Of a stretch of 64,000 nt of DNA, positions 13,101-24,957 are shown one piece after another. Origin of the DNA: Lutraria lutraria (taxonomy: Eukaryota > Mollusca > Bivalvia > Venerida > Mactridae); NCBI GenBank assembly GCA_964023205.1, contig OZ026850.1:6613270-6677269 (forward strand). Direction: 5' to 3'. Made by a program: the position numbers and the translations under genes. The notes under the pieces were generated by a model that had not been told where the DNA came from, did no database searches, and saw only the letters and a list, made by a program, of their open reading frames with translations. Numbering within the stretch: the first letter of the stretch is position 1; each line of letters starts with the position of its first letter.

Positions 13101-16100
13101 AATGTGAAATAAAATCATTTATTTCTTATTATCAATGCTTGAATAAAAGATTCTGTTTTCATTTAACTCTAGTTGTGCAGTTAAATAAATGTTGTAATGA
13201 TCATAATCGACCCGAGAATTATCGTCTACTGATGTTATTGTAAGATTCTACCCACAATCGGCGGATATTTACGCGAGGTGAAATATTAGCGAATTTTGTC
13301 AATTCGCGAAAATTCGCTAACATTTCCACATCGCTAACTTAACCACTTATACAGTATAGAACAAAGGCCAAATTATCATTATTTTGTAACTTGACCAAAT
13401 ATTGACTGAACTTATCCCTCAAATATTTTGCTCCAGTATATATCAGAATTCGCATGTTTAATATACACGCATATATTTGTGTTTCTAGGCTGGAGAATCA
13501 GCAGCAGACACTGGCACAGTCATGAAAATATCAGAGGTATGTTAGACATCATAATCATCTAGTTTTGGTTAGATAAATGGCAAGCTGTTAGTTATGTAAG
13601 GAATTAGGATTATTGTATCAGGACCAGTTACTTTCAAAGTGGACTTGTATCAGGATAAGAACAGGATCAGTGATTTACTGTAGTATAACTATTCATGAGT
13701 GATGAGTCACATTGAGTATGCCACTCTATTTAGTGATGTAATGATAGCCTATTGTTATTGATTAATTGTCAATTTTGTTGCTGACAGCTTGATGTCTCTC
13801 CTGTCAAATTCTTTTTAAAATACCTAGCTATATTATAAGGACTTTATATTTTATGACAAACAAGAATCAACCAACTAAGTTCATTAATTATCCCCGCCAA
13901 ACTTTTGAAAGTCAGTTTGGCATTGTCTGCCTGGCTGTTAGTCCTTCCATCTGTCCTGATGTTTGTCCATCTGTCACACTTTTTGAAACATGCAATAACT
14001 TAAAAAGATTTAAAGGTTTTTGTTTGAAACTAGGAGGTAGAGCGTGATGAGTGATAGTGTACTTATCAAGAACCATAACTTTGTCATGCATTTTGACAGA
14101 ATTATCCCCCTCTTTTCAAGTAAATAAATTGTCATTTTCTTGTAAATAACACTAACTTGAAAAGTACCAAACTTTGGCAAAGGGAACTGCATTGAACATA
14201 ATATAATTATAGAGTGTGATGAGTGAAAGAGTACCAATCAAGAACCATGACTCTGTCATGCATTTTGACAGAATTATTCCCTTTTTGAGTTAGAAAATTT
14301 GTCAATTTTCAATTACTTTAAATGTACCAAAGGGAACAGAGTGAAACCTGAAATCTATGTAGAGTGTGATGAGAGGAAGTAGAGAAATACTGATGTATAG
14401 CCTCCTTGTTACTTTAGTGAAAATTTAATATTAATGTCACTCACAATATAATGAATGATAATGACCACTTAATGTCTTATTTTGCAGACCAACTGTCTGT
14501 AATTCTACCATAATTCAAATTATTAATGTTATTATTATTTTCTTGTACATCATATACTTATATACACTTAAAGACCACCTCAATATTATGACTAGCTCAT
14601 TATCACAGCCATATATGTTTACAGACAAGTTTTCTGTATTTCCTCTTGTTTCAACTCCATACAGAAACCACTGCAATATTTAGACCAATATCAAAGTTTT
14701 ACTGTACAGTTCTTTTACTCTTGTATACAGTTACCGATTTATGAGAAACCTGTAGTGAAGGTGAAACTTGTACCAGAACAGATTGGGTCTTATAGAAAGG
14801 GAATATCTACTGTGAGATCAGCAATATGGAGCTGGTTGGATTCTGTACAGGTAAATAGTACTACTAAATACTGCTAAAAGAAACACTTCAACTTTTCTTA
14901 CTACATTGTAACTATTTATTTGTTTTGAGTTTTACGCCACTTTTCAACACTCAAAGTAATATTAGGCAGACAGTTCATCTAAAGATCATTCCTGGGAAGA
15001 ACCAATGGTGAATGGTTTAATTTTAATATCCGACTGTAACTTTTTATAAACTTACCTGATTTTTGTGCCCCCATATCGACAGATCTTTGGTATATTGTTT
15101 TTGGTCAGTCTGTTTGTACCTAACTTTAACCTTGCCTAAAAAATCAAAATGATTCCACCTACATTCATCAAACTGCATTATGTTGGTTCCTCATGACAAC
15201 TTCTACAGGACCTGAGCATTTTAAGGTGAATAGGTCAAGGTCATCCAGAGGGGGCATTGTGTTTCAAAACACATCTTGTTTTTATCTGAAACCTATGATA
15301 GCTGGATGTAATCAATATATTCTGGGATAAGCTTTATTACAGATGTAAATTTATCACATACCCATGCCGTTTTTGACGTGCCTTAAAAACGATATGGCAC
15401 GGCCGTGCATATAATATGTAAATGACGTCACAAAGTGACGTCATGAACTTGATGAAGCATAGAAATTGATAGGTACATGTTTTTCAATATTTTAACTTCA
15501 CAAGTGTAATGTTGAATTGATTTTAACAATTTCAGTAAGCAAAGATACTGTTCACATCGTTAGATATGTTCACACATTTATTATTTATGATGTTTCATAA
15601 TGTAACTATTTTTGTGCTCTTGATTAAAAAGCCTTATTACGCAAGTGTCACTATTTTGATATTAGTAGCAATGTCAAACAGGTGTGTTGGTTTTCGCCAT
15701 ATTTTCAAGGTATGTGATAAAAAGAATATTAAATTTGTGTAGATTCCGTCTTTAATTCATTGAACTTGTTGAATAAAGCAGTATGAAGCTCGCCAGAGGC
15801 TCTCTTCGTAATATTTTATACAACTCGTTCAATAAATTCAATACGGAATCCACACTCATTTAATATCCTCTATGTATTAAAAAGTATGTAACATTTGTTT
15901 ATTTTGTATTTTCTTTCAGGGGACAACAAACTCAATAAGGGACAAGTATGATACTGGAAAGGCTCACACTATGTGTAAGTAATATCAAGATTAGAGCGTT
16001 ACTCATAAAGTTAAAGGGGCATGCCCTGGAACTGAAGTGTCTCGAATATCAATCAAATTGGTATCATTTGAATGCCTAAGTCAATTAATGAAAGTCCTGT

Positions 16101-19100
16101 AAAATATTTACGAAATGTCCCGCTATTTGACTCAAAATACACATTTCAAAATTTACCAAACCTGCCGATTACGCCTTAGAAAATATTCGTCATTTTCATA
16201 ACTCGACCCTTTCGGGATCTGTCAAAAGCGGAAAAAATGTCAACAAACTGTGAAATGGTAAGTATTGCTCATGTCATGTTCATTGTTTGCGACATAAAGC
16301 TTATCTATCGATCAATTATAGGTAAATATCATTGTTTTGCTGCTTGAAAGGCAGTGCGCACGCTAAGTTAAATTCTCAGGCGAATCGGAAATATCATTGT
16401 CGTCAATAAAAGGCTTGTAAGCCTTTTATTTAAACCGGCATATAAATACCCACGCGTGCGTTATAGGGCCATTTTTGAAGGCACATTCTTCTTTGACTTT
16501 TCAGTAATAATTGTTTTTACAAGTGATAAACGCATTTTTGGTGTATAAAACCCAAGACACAGCAGTTTCAGGGCATGCCCCTTTTAAATTCTGTTGATTT
16601 ATGAATGAATGAAACTATCAAATTAAACTTTGAGTTCAATTTATTCAGCAATTTTCTGAAAACAATTCAGTCATTATTATCCATGTATCTGATTGTGTAC
16701 AAAATAAATCGTGAAACAGTAAAATGTCTTTATACTTTAATTCATACAGTTAAAGTAAAGTTATTAACATACTTATCTGATATTTGTTTATATTGAAGGT
16801 GTTACTTATATGGAGGTTTGTTGCATGTATTTTCAGCTACCATTGATTATGTACAGAGTAATGATGTCCGTCCTAAGGTTGGATTGATTGGAGCATCTGG
16901 CTTAACTGGTCTTGCTTTAACCTTTAGACGTAAGTCAGAATTTCCTTATCAGAATTTGAGCCTATTGTTTAAGGTTTCTATCTTATTGAGCAATATAGTA
17001 GGTTTGTGATTTTAGCTCAATTTCGGTAAAACTGGGTCAGAATGTTGATATTGACAAAATCTAGGCAGAGTTTGATAATGGGCCGTTTGGGGTCAAAACC
17101 TAGGTCACCAGAGCAAAAAAAGAGAAAACCTTGTGAACACTTTAGAAATCACTGTTTTGATTGGATCTTTATGAAACTTTGTCAGAATGTTATTTCAATG
17201 ATATGTAGGTCAAGTTTGATAATGGGTCATCTACAGTCAAAAACTTGGTCACTAGGGCAAATTGCTGGAAAACCTTTTGAACACTCTATGAGACACTGTT
17301 TTGATTGGATCATCATGAAACCTTGTCAGAATGTTTGTCTTTATAATACTTGGACGAGTTCGGAAATGGGTCATTAGAGGTCAAAAATTAGATCACTAGG
17401 TCAAATCTTATGAACCAGGTTAACACTGTAGATTTCACAGTTATGACTGGATCTTCACCAAACTTTGTCAAATTCTTTGCTTAAATGATATAATTATCAA
17501 GTACAAATATGTGTCATCTGGGGTCAATTACTGGGTCACTAGGTCAAATCTTAGGAAAAGTTTGTTAACACTTTAGGTGTCACAGTTTTGATTGGATCTT
17601 CACCAAAGCTTATCAGAATGTTTTCCTCAATGATATGTGAACCAAGGTTGAACATGGGTCAACTGGCGTCGGAAACTAAGTCACTAGGTCAAGTCTTAGG
17701 TATAAACCTTGTTAAAGGTCTAAATGTCACGGTTTTAATTGGATCTTTGCCAATTCTTCAGTTAAGATATGGGTCACCTAGGGTAAAAAACTATGTCACA
17801 AGGTCAAATCTTAGGAAACCTATTAACACTGTAGATGTCAAATTTTGATTGGATCTTTACTGAACCTTGTCCTAATGTTTGTCTCAATGATATGATGTAA
17901 GACAATTTTGAACATGGGTCATCTGGGGTCAAGAAGTGGGTCACAGGTTCAAAATAATGTTCTAATGAGTAAAACCTTGTCTTTGCTGTAGTTGTCATGG
18001 TTTTGATTGTATCTTCACCAAACCTAGTGAGAATGCGTTTCGTATTTATATGTAGAGCAAGTTCTAACATGGGTCATCTGGGGTAAAAAACTAGGTCACC
18101 AGTTCAAAACAAATTTTAATGAGTGAACAGTGATTGTCATGTGAGGGATATAGGGCCATCTTGGCCCTCTTGTTTAATGTCGACAGGTGGATGTGTGGGC
18201 ATCCACAGTATCTTCTGTGCACTACGACTTTATCTCTTACATTTCTCAAGAGATTTTGAACAAACTTTCACAGATTCATTGTCACCAAGTACTCAGCACA
18301 TTATCTCTGTTTTTTTATCTGATTGTTTGTGGCAACTTAGTGTATTTTGTGAATACATAATATATAGAGAAATACTCTTCTATACACCACTCTTCTTACA
18401 TTGCTGAATAGATTTACATCTTGAGCATGACAACCTGGTTTTGTGACAATTCCTGTCACTTGTCTTTATTTGCAAATTTGTTTGAAATGAAAAAACATTC
18501 TGAAAAGTGCTGCTCTGACAGACCTGTCTGGTAAAATTCTGTTTGGTCTGGGAAAAATTTTGCATGTAACTTTTATCTGAACAATCGATTTATGATTATA
18601 TCTGGAATTAAGATAAAGGAACTCATAATCAATAAATTTCCATCTTGCAGTAATGATAAAAATACAGAATAATTTTTAAGTTGTTACATGTATCTCCCTT
18701 GTTCTGTACAGCACAGACACAAATACACACTTTCTCTGAAGAGATTGTGCTGTACAGCACAGACACAAATACACACTTTCTCTGAAGAGTACAGCACAGA
18801 CACAAATACACACTTTCTCTCGAGAGATTGTTCTGTACAGAACAGACACAAATACACACTTTCTCAGGAGAGATTGTGCTGTACAGCACAGACACAAATA
18901 CACACTTTCTCTCGAGAGATTGTGCTGTACAGCACAGACACAAATACACACGTTCTCTTGAGTGATTGTGCTGTACAGCACAGACACAAACACACACTTT
19001 CTCTCGAGAGATTGTGCTGTATTGTTCAAATTGAGTTTGTCTATTTGTTGTATTAATTAACTTCATGTATGTAATTGTTTAATTACTTTATTTTCTTTAC

Positions 19101-22100
19101 TTAAGTTCAAGAGTACACTGTGTAACAAATATTAAAGTGATTAGTAAGCAATGTGAAACATGCAACTTGAAAATAAATGTAAACCTATATGTTTACATGT
19201 CAGTGAAAATGGTATTGTATCAAAACTGTGCTTAAAAGAAAAATATAATTGATCAGAAAGATATATTTTTGGAATTTTTTTAATTGACCTGTGGCTTTAT
19301 ACTGTATATGATTCAAATAGGTAAGGTAGATGGAAAAACTTGTTTATTATTTTCTTATAGTTTATATGAGGGTGTGAGGAACAATTGATCACAAAATGAT
19401 TTAATACTTAGGACGGCTAAAAAATAAGGATCAGCCATGTGCACTATAATACAGCTATAAGACTGTAACTAATTCAAAGTACCTTTTTTGCAGGTGGCAT
19501 TTTACAGAAGACATTTGCCTGTGTATTTTTGATGACAGCTGCCACTGCAGTTTGCTATCCCTATGAAACTGTTGATTTTACCACAAAGCGATATGAAGCA
19601 GTTAAAGATACTTTCAAAGGAAGTAAGTTCTTTTATGTGATTGATTTTTGTCCAGGTCCAATGGTAGGCTTGAGCCTGGGCTCAACTTAGTCTCCACTAT
19701 GGTGGTAGGATGTATGTGCTTCAGCATGTATATGCTAATGATGTTCTGATTAATCATTTATTCAACGAATCATTGATGGTCTTTGACATGACGATGACGA
19801 TGCTCTCATTTTGTCAACGGATTGTTGATTTCTGTACATACAGTACAACCTCTATAGAGCAACACCATGTGGGAGCTTCAAATACTGGCCGTTGTTTAGA
19901 GGTTGCTGCTATTCAGAGGTTAAATTTAGAGTAATTATCAACTTAGGGAAAATTTGAAGGTGTTGTTGTAGAGAGGTTGTTGCTCTACAGAGGGCCGCTC
20001 TGGAGAGGTTTTACTGTAGTTGTCGTTCTTGACTATGGTACTGCAGACCTTTCATGGTTTTACTAAAGATGACGCTGTTCAATCTGTATCTTTAAATGCA
20101 GCATAATTCTGGCCCAGTGTGGTTTGTTTAATAATCAGTGTATTATGAGGTGATGGTTACTCAAACATCTTAATAATGTTAGACCATTTAATATTTCAAT
20201 TCTTATTGATTTTGTGCTATTCAATTGGTGTAAGGGATGTTAAATCCTTGCAATACTAACATATTTGATCAGATTTTATTTAATTAGTTTTAATCGATTA
20301 ATCACTGACTTTTGCCTCTGATTAATCAACAAAATTTTCATGGACTGATTACAATCACTGGTATATGTGCACAATGGTGGTAGGGTGTATGTGCATCAGT
20401 ATGTCTATATGTGTACAATGGTGGTAGAGTGTATGTGCATCAGTATGTCTATATGTGCACAATGGTGGTAGGGTGTATGTGCATCAGTATGTCTATATGT
20501 GCACAATGGTGGTAGGGTGTATGTGCATCAGTATGTCTATAAGTCCACAATGGTGGTAGGGTATATGTGCATCAGTATGTCTGTATGTCCACAATGGTGG
20601 TAGGGTGTATGTGTATCAGTATGTCTGTATGTCCACAATGGTGGTATGGTGTATGTGCATCAGTATGTCTATATGTCCACAATGGTGGTAGGGTGTATGT
20701 GCATCAGTATGTCTGTATGTCCACAATGGTGGTATGGTGTATGTGCATCAGTATGTCTATATGTCCACAATGGTGGTAGGGTGTATGTGCATCAGTATGT
20801 CTATATGTCCACAATGTTGGTAGGGTGTATGTGCATCAGTATGTCTATATGTCCACAATGGTGGTAGGGTGTATGTGCATCAGTATGTCTGTATGTCCAC
20901 AATGTTGGTAGGGTGTATGTGCATCAGTATGTCTATATGTCCACAATGGTGGTAGGGTGTATGTGCATCAGTATGTCTATATGTCCACAATGTTGGTAGA
21001 GTGTATATGCATCTGTATGTCTATATGTCCACAATGGTGGTAGGGTGTATGTGCATCAGTATGTCTATATGTCCACAATGGTGGTAGGGTGTATGTGCAT
21101 CAGTATGTCTATATGTCCACAATGGTGGTAGGGTGTATGTGCATCAGTATGTCTATATGTCCACAATGGTGGTAGGGTGTATGTGCATCAGTATGTCTAT
21201 ATGTCCACAATGGTGGTAGGGTGTATGTGCATCAGTATGTCTATATGTCCACAATGGTGGTAGGGTATATGTGCATCAGTATGTCTATATGTCCACAATG
21301 GTGGTAGGGTGTATGTGCATCAGTATGTCTATATGTCCACAATGGTGGTAGGGTGTATGTGCATCAGTATGTCTATATGTCCACAATGGTGGTAGGGTGT
21401 ATGTGCATCAGTATGTCTATATGTCCACAATGGTGGTAGGGTGTATGTGCATCAGTATGTCTATATGTCCACAATGGTGGTAGGGTGTATGTGCATCAGT
21501 ATGTCTATATGTCCACAATGGTGGTAGGGTGTATGTGCATCAGTATGTCTATAAGTCCACAATGGTGGTAGGGTGTATGTGCATCAGTATGTCTATATGT
21601 CCACAATGGTGGTAGGGTGTATGTGCATCAGTATGTCTATATGTCCACAATGGTGGTAGGGTGTATGTGCATCAGTATGTCTATATGTCCACAATGGTGG
21701 TAGGGTGTATGTGCATCAGTATGTCTATATGTCCACAATGGTGGTAGGGTGTATGTGCATCAGTATGTCTATATGTCCACAATGGTGGTAGGGTGTATGT
21801 GCATCAGTATGTCTATATGTCCACAATGGTGGTAGGGTGTATGTGCATCAGTATGTCTATATGTCCACAATGGTGGTAGGGTATATGTGCATCAGTATGT
21901 CTATATGTCCACAATGGTGGTAGGGTGTATGTGCATCAGTATGTCTATATGTCCACAATGGTGGTAGGGTATATGTGCATCAGTATGTCTATATGTCCAC
22001 AATGGTGGTAGGGTGTATGTGCATCAGTATGTCTATATGTCCACAATGGTGGTAGGGTGTATGTGCATCAGTATGTCTATAAGTCCACAATGGTGGTAGG

Positions 22101-23010
22101 GTATATGTGCATCAGTATGTCTATATGTCCACAATGGTGGTAGGGTGTATGTGCATCAGTATGTCTGTATGTCCACAATGGTGGTAGGGTGTATGTGCAT
22201 CAGTATGTCTATATGTCCACAATGGTGGTAGGGTTTATGTGCATCAGTATGTCTATATGTCCACAATGGTGGTAGGGTGTATGTGCATCAGTATGTCTAT
22301 ATGTCCACAATGGTGGTAGGGTGTATGTGCATCAGTATGTCTATAAGTCCACAATGGTGGTAGGGTATATGTGCATCAGTATGTCTATACGTCCAGATTT
22401 TTGTCCTAAAAATAACTTGGACAGTTATTAGGGGATTTCAAAAAAACTTTATACAAATATTTGCCAAGATGTAACCCAGGAGGTCAAGGTCATGACCAAA
22501 CAAATTTAATATTTATTTTGGTGTGTCAGGGTCTGATGGTATTCATGTGTTCACTGGTCTGATAGTATTCATGTGTTCAATGATATGATAGTATTAATGT
22601 GTTCACTGGTCTGAGAGTATTCAATGTGTTCACTGGTCTGATAATATTCATGTATTTACTGATCTGAAAGTATTTATGTGTTCACTGGTCTGATAGTATT
22701 TATGTGTTCACTGATCTGATAGTATTCATGTGTTCACTGATCTGATAGTATTCAATGTGTCCACTGATCTGATAGTATTTATGTGTTCACTGATCTGGTA
22801 GTATTCATGTGTTCTGATAGATATATATGTTTACAGGACTGGTATGAAAGTATATATGTGTTCTGATAGTGTATGTGTGTTTACGTGTATGAAAGTATGT
22901 ATGAGTTCTGATAGTGTATGTGTGTTTACAGGTATAATAGTATATATGTGTTCACTGGTCTGATAGTATTTATTTAGCATTTATTTAATCTATTTTCAGA
23001 AAGTGATTGA
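10170..23010 (+). CDS. APOOL: MICOS complex subunit MIC26/MIC27 (apolipoprotein O family), 7 coding exons
   Basis: Exons: 10170-10181, 13489-13536, 14731-14850, 15920-15974, 16837-16929, 19494-19622 and 23000-23010. All introns are GT-AG and the phases join to 155 residues. The family sits in the mitochondrial inner membrane, binds cardiolipin, and helps MICOS shape crista junctions. Visible signs: LPIYEKP at residues 21-27, which opens the conserved region; a first membrane segment at about 93-108 with a glycine zipper (GLIGASGLTG, 94-103); and a second at about 117-132 ending in CYPYE, the YP motif being typical of APOO/APOOL. The start is AACATGG; exon 1 has only four codons, and no clear presequence is visible, so an extra 5' exon is possible. 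The protein is short for the family (human members are roughly 200-265 residues). A second acceptor 4 nt downstream (AG at 23002-23003) would extend it in frame to 180 residues, with the stop at 23087-23089. MIC27 fits better than MIC26, but the two are not securely separable here. Confidence 0.88.
10182..13488 (+). other. Intron 1 of the MICOS gene
   Basis: It runs from GTCAGT to the TTTCTAG acceptor. It contains diffuse AT-rich sequence, some interspersed-repeat-like text near 11100-11400, and a probable TIR element at about 12773-13358. No further exon was identified, although a missed targeting-peptide exon in phase 0 cannot be excluded. Confidence 0.6.
12773..13358. mobile_element. Possible non-autonomous TIR element, about 590 bp
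   Basis: Both ends carry inverted, diverged copies of one sequence. The left end has TACTGTATACGTTGATATTTCC and later GGAAATGTTAGCGAA. The right end, read on the minus strand, has CTATACTGTATAAGTGG and later GGAAATGTTAGCGAA. The interior has no transposase-like frame. A MITE is the simplest reading, but the termini are degenerate and I cannot define target-site duplications. Confidence 0.4.
13890..14380. repeat. Interspersed repeat with two diverged tandem halves
   Basis: A segment containing GATGAGTGATAGTGTACTTA, then CAAGAACCATAACTTTGTCA and TGCATTTTGACAGAATTA (from about 14040), recurs in diverged form from about 14217. The upstream part, with its GTCTGCCTGGCTGTTAGTCC and repeated CATCTGTC words, resembles molluscan repeat families. 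It lies in intron 2 of the MICOS gene. Confidence 0.55.
15060..15283 (+). mobile_element. Interspersed repeat family A copy
   Basis: It starts near TGCCCCCATATCGACAGATC, continues through GTCTGTTTGTACCTAACTTT, and ends AAAACACATCTTGTTTTT. Diverged copies lie at about 34590-34790 and 34907-35103 in CMC1, with the same order of words, including the terminal AACACATCTTGTT. It has no coding capacity. It lies in intron 3 of the MICOS gene. Confidence 0.6.
15422..15444. promoter_or_regulatory. Inverted pair of CRE-like TGACGTCA sites
   Basis: ATGACGTCAC and GTGACGTCAT face each other across AAA, giving a 23-bp perfect-arm inverted repeat with two full CRE/ATF octamers. About 20 nt upstream is the 12-bp palindrome GCACGGCCGTGC. 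The site match is seen directly. Any regulatory role in this intron is inference. Confidence 0.35.
15724..15872. repeat. Near-palindrome of about 150 bp (foldback)
   Basis: The left arm runs from GAATATTAAATTTGTGTAG through GATTCCGTCTTTAATTCATT. It matches the reverse complement of the right arm, whose last part is AATACGGAATCCACACTCAT and TTAATATCC, with scattered mismatches. The centre lies near GCTCGCCAGAGGCTCTC at about 15790. It sits in intron 3 just upstream of exon 4. A small foldback or MITE is likely. Confidence 0.7.
16015..16583. mobile_element. TTAA-flanked MITE, about 570 bp (piggyBac-like)
   Basis: The left terminus AGGGGCATGCCCTGGAACTG and right terminus CAGTTTCAGGGCATGCCCCTT are inverted repeats. 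TTAA lies directly outside each end (16011-16014 and 16584-16587), the target duplication used by piggyBac-type elements. No transposase frame is present. An internal hairpin, AATAAAAGGCTT-GT-AAGCCTTTTATT, lies near 16405-16430. Both ends of a related copy are found in inverse orientation at 32988-33095 and 33965-34130. It lies in intron 4 of the MICOS gene. Confidence 0.7.
17030..18178. repeat. Diverged tandem repeat, about 144-bp unit, 8 copies
   Basis: The words ATGGGTCATCTGGGGTCAAA, ACTAGGTCACTAGGTCAAAT and TTTGATTGGATCTTCACCAA recur at about 17080, 17223, 17367, 17513, 17656, 17770, 17914 and 18069, mostly 143-146 bp apart. The block ends with GGGCCATCTTGGCCCTCTTG. A similar terminus closes repeat blocks in CMC1 introns near 32230 and 33391, so it is probably part of a dispersed element. 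Several weak open frames here are by-products. It lies in intron 5. Confidence 0.8.
18689..19024. repeat. 46-bp minisatellite built of two palindromes, about 7 copies
   Basis: Each unit holds the perfect palindrome GTGCTGTACAGCAC and, 19 nt later (ACACAAATACACACT spacer region), the palindrome TCTCTCGAGAGA. Some copies carry variants such as TTCTGTACAGAA, which keep the symmetry, or GAAGAGA and CAGGAGA, which break it. The third copy has lost about 14 bp. It lies in intron 5 of the MICOS gene. Confidence 0.92.
20351..22395. repeat. 44-bp minisatellite, about 46 copies
   Basis: The unit is GTGTATGTGCATCAGTATGT plus CTATATGTCCACAATGGTGG plus TAGG. Early copies are more varied (GTGCACAATGG, CTGTATG, TATGGTG), while the 21.0-22.3 kb part is almost homogeneous. 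A single diverged unit stands alone at about 19690-19733, before the array. It fills most of the last intron, 3.4 kb long, between exon 6 and exon 7 of the MICOS gene. Confidence 0.95.
22525..22975. repeat. Degenerate 26-31-bp repeat
   Basis: The words TTCACTGGTCTGATAGTATT and CATGTG recur with indels about 15 times and become a TG-rich GTTCTGATAGTGTATGTGTG form at the 3' end. It is older and more degenerate than the adjacent 44-bp array, and it ends just before the last MICOS exon. Confidence 0.8.
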
Positions 23011-23101
23011 AGACAGCTTGAATCAGGAAGTATCAGTTAATGGGGAAAACATAAAGGAAATGAAACACATTATTTGTTGCAAATTTTGATGAAGTGATGA
23101 A

Positions 23102-23775
23102 AATAAACTATGCTGCATGATTAATTTACTGATAATATGAAGTATGCCATGAACTAACACCTTACATTTGGAGTGCTTATAAATCTTATATATAAATATT
23201 TCCCCAGCACTATGAGTGCAGTCATTGACCAGGTATAATGCTGTCACTTAATCAGGATTTCAATCATTGATACATTTAATTTATTTGTTTGATTGATATT
23301 TAAAGAGATTAATATCGGATTCCAGATTATTCTGTTCGAAATCTGATTTATTTAAATGTGAATGTAACAATTTGTTTTACATGTAGTAATATGTAGAAAG
23401 TTCTTGAGCATTTCTTACATAGTGGAGAAAGGTTAATATATGATAGCATTTTCATAAGATTTCAACAAAATTAACATATGTGAATGATGCTTTGCCTAAC
23501 TAGTGAATTTCTGTATGTTTCTGTTATTAGGATTGTCTTATGTCTATCTGATGTTGGTCCTGTTTGATCTATTTATAGATCTTTAGCTGTGGTATTGACT
23601 TCCTTTTAGGAGTATACTGATATTGCAAAGTTCATTAATGATTTTGTTTGGTCATGGTAGAAATTTGTATTTCTTAAAATGTTGTTGTTTTGTTTTTTTC
23701 TTTGTATAAAACCTGTCTAAACTTTGTTTAAATATGTCATGCATAAATATAAACTTAAAAACTGTCTAAAATAAA
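23102..23775 (+). terminator. Candidate poly(A) signals of the MICOS gene
   Basis: AATAAA hexamers occur at 23102-23107 and 23770-23775, downstream of both possible stop codons (23008-23010 and 23087-23089). Either could define the 3' end. No transcript evidence is available here. Confidence 0.4.
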
Positions 23776-24140
23776 ATCATGTAAATCTTGATGTGATTTG
23801 TTGTGAAATTCCCAGAACATACCATCTGTCTGCATGATAAATCTACATGTATTAATAATGAGATGGTCTCATTATCAAGTTGCTGTCATGTTCTGATTCT
23901 TTGGATCCTTCTCTAAGTGTTTAAAGTCCCATTAGCTCTTTGCTATAAAAAAACATGCAAAAAACGATCAATGGCTGATATTATCCCAAGATAATAATTA
24001 CAACATGTTCCAACGGACAAGTCCTTTTTCTTCTTAAAACACTCATTTCACTGTGATTTTTGCTTTTGTAAACTGGAAAGATTATAGAGCGTGTGAGGCC
24101 ACTTTATGACGTGTGCATAACATGACTGCGGAAAAAACAG

Positions 24141-24699
24141 TTGTTCTATAAATAGCATTTTGTTCAATGATATTGAAAAAAATACGATGGTGGTTTCGCA
24201 AACAATTTTCTAGACGAATTATATTTATGAGTATTAGCAGGGATGCTATGTAATATAGCATCCCTGGTATTAGTTAATTATAGGTTTTTGTGAGTACATA
24301 GTGTAGTGTCTATTACTAGTTTGGCTAATCCTGGCCGTTTGATTGGCTAATGGTGATGACTGAATCTATTAATAGTTGACAGGTAAGTAAATCATGAAGG
24401 CATTGTCTAGATAAGTTGCTGTGTGGCTATTTGAAGTTCGATGTGGTACTACGATAGTGCTCAGATTTATGGTGTCAAATTCTCATGATTGTCATAATAA
24501 TGTGTATTACTCGATCATATCATGTAAATATTTTATACTCTCCTTAAAGTCCCATAATACATGTAGTGATCTTAATAGTTTCTGTTTTTCTATAACAAAG
24601 GATTCCTCCCGTGCATACTTTAAAGCAAGAAAAAATGTTTCCGAAACTACTATCGTATTTTTTTTCAATATCATTGTAATAAATACTATTTATAGAACA
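24141..24699. repeat. Long inverted repeat, arms of about 65 bp
   Basis: The left arm at 24141-24206 (TTCTATAAATAGCATTTTGT, then TCAATGATATTGAAAAAAAT and ACGATGG) matches the reverse complement of 24632-24699 with few mismatches. About 425 bp separate the arms, and palindrome 24238-24266 lies between them. It may be a non-autonomous element, but no terminal duplications were defined. Confidence 0.6.
24238..24266. repeat. Palindrome related to 9953-9988
   Basis: CAGGGATGCTAT and ATAGCATCCCTG flank a 5-nt centre. It equals the 36-bp palindrome at 9953-9988 with seven central bases removed. Confidence 0.88.
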
Positions 24700-24957
24700 C
24701 GCTTGTATCTTACCGGAAGTTAACGATTGACAGTCTGACATGCTCTGGCTTACTTTACCTTACTACCTCAAGTATATTGAAGACATCTTTCAAGATCGTC
24801 TATTCAGTCGTCACTAGTTAATATGACCTGTGCGAAAATGACTTGTCAAAAAACTGACTGCATAACAAATTCAACTTGCCTCATTATTAATTAGACTACG
24901 AATCCAACTAGATGATTATTTGTAATTTTCATAATAAAATGTGTTTCCTGCATAAGA

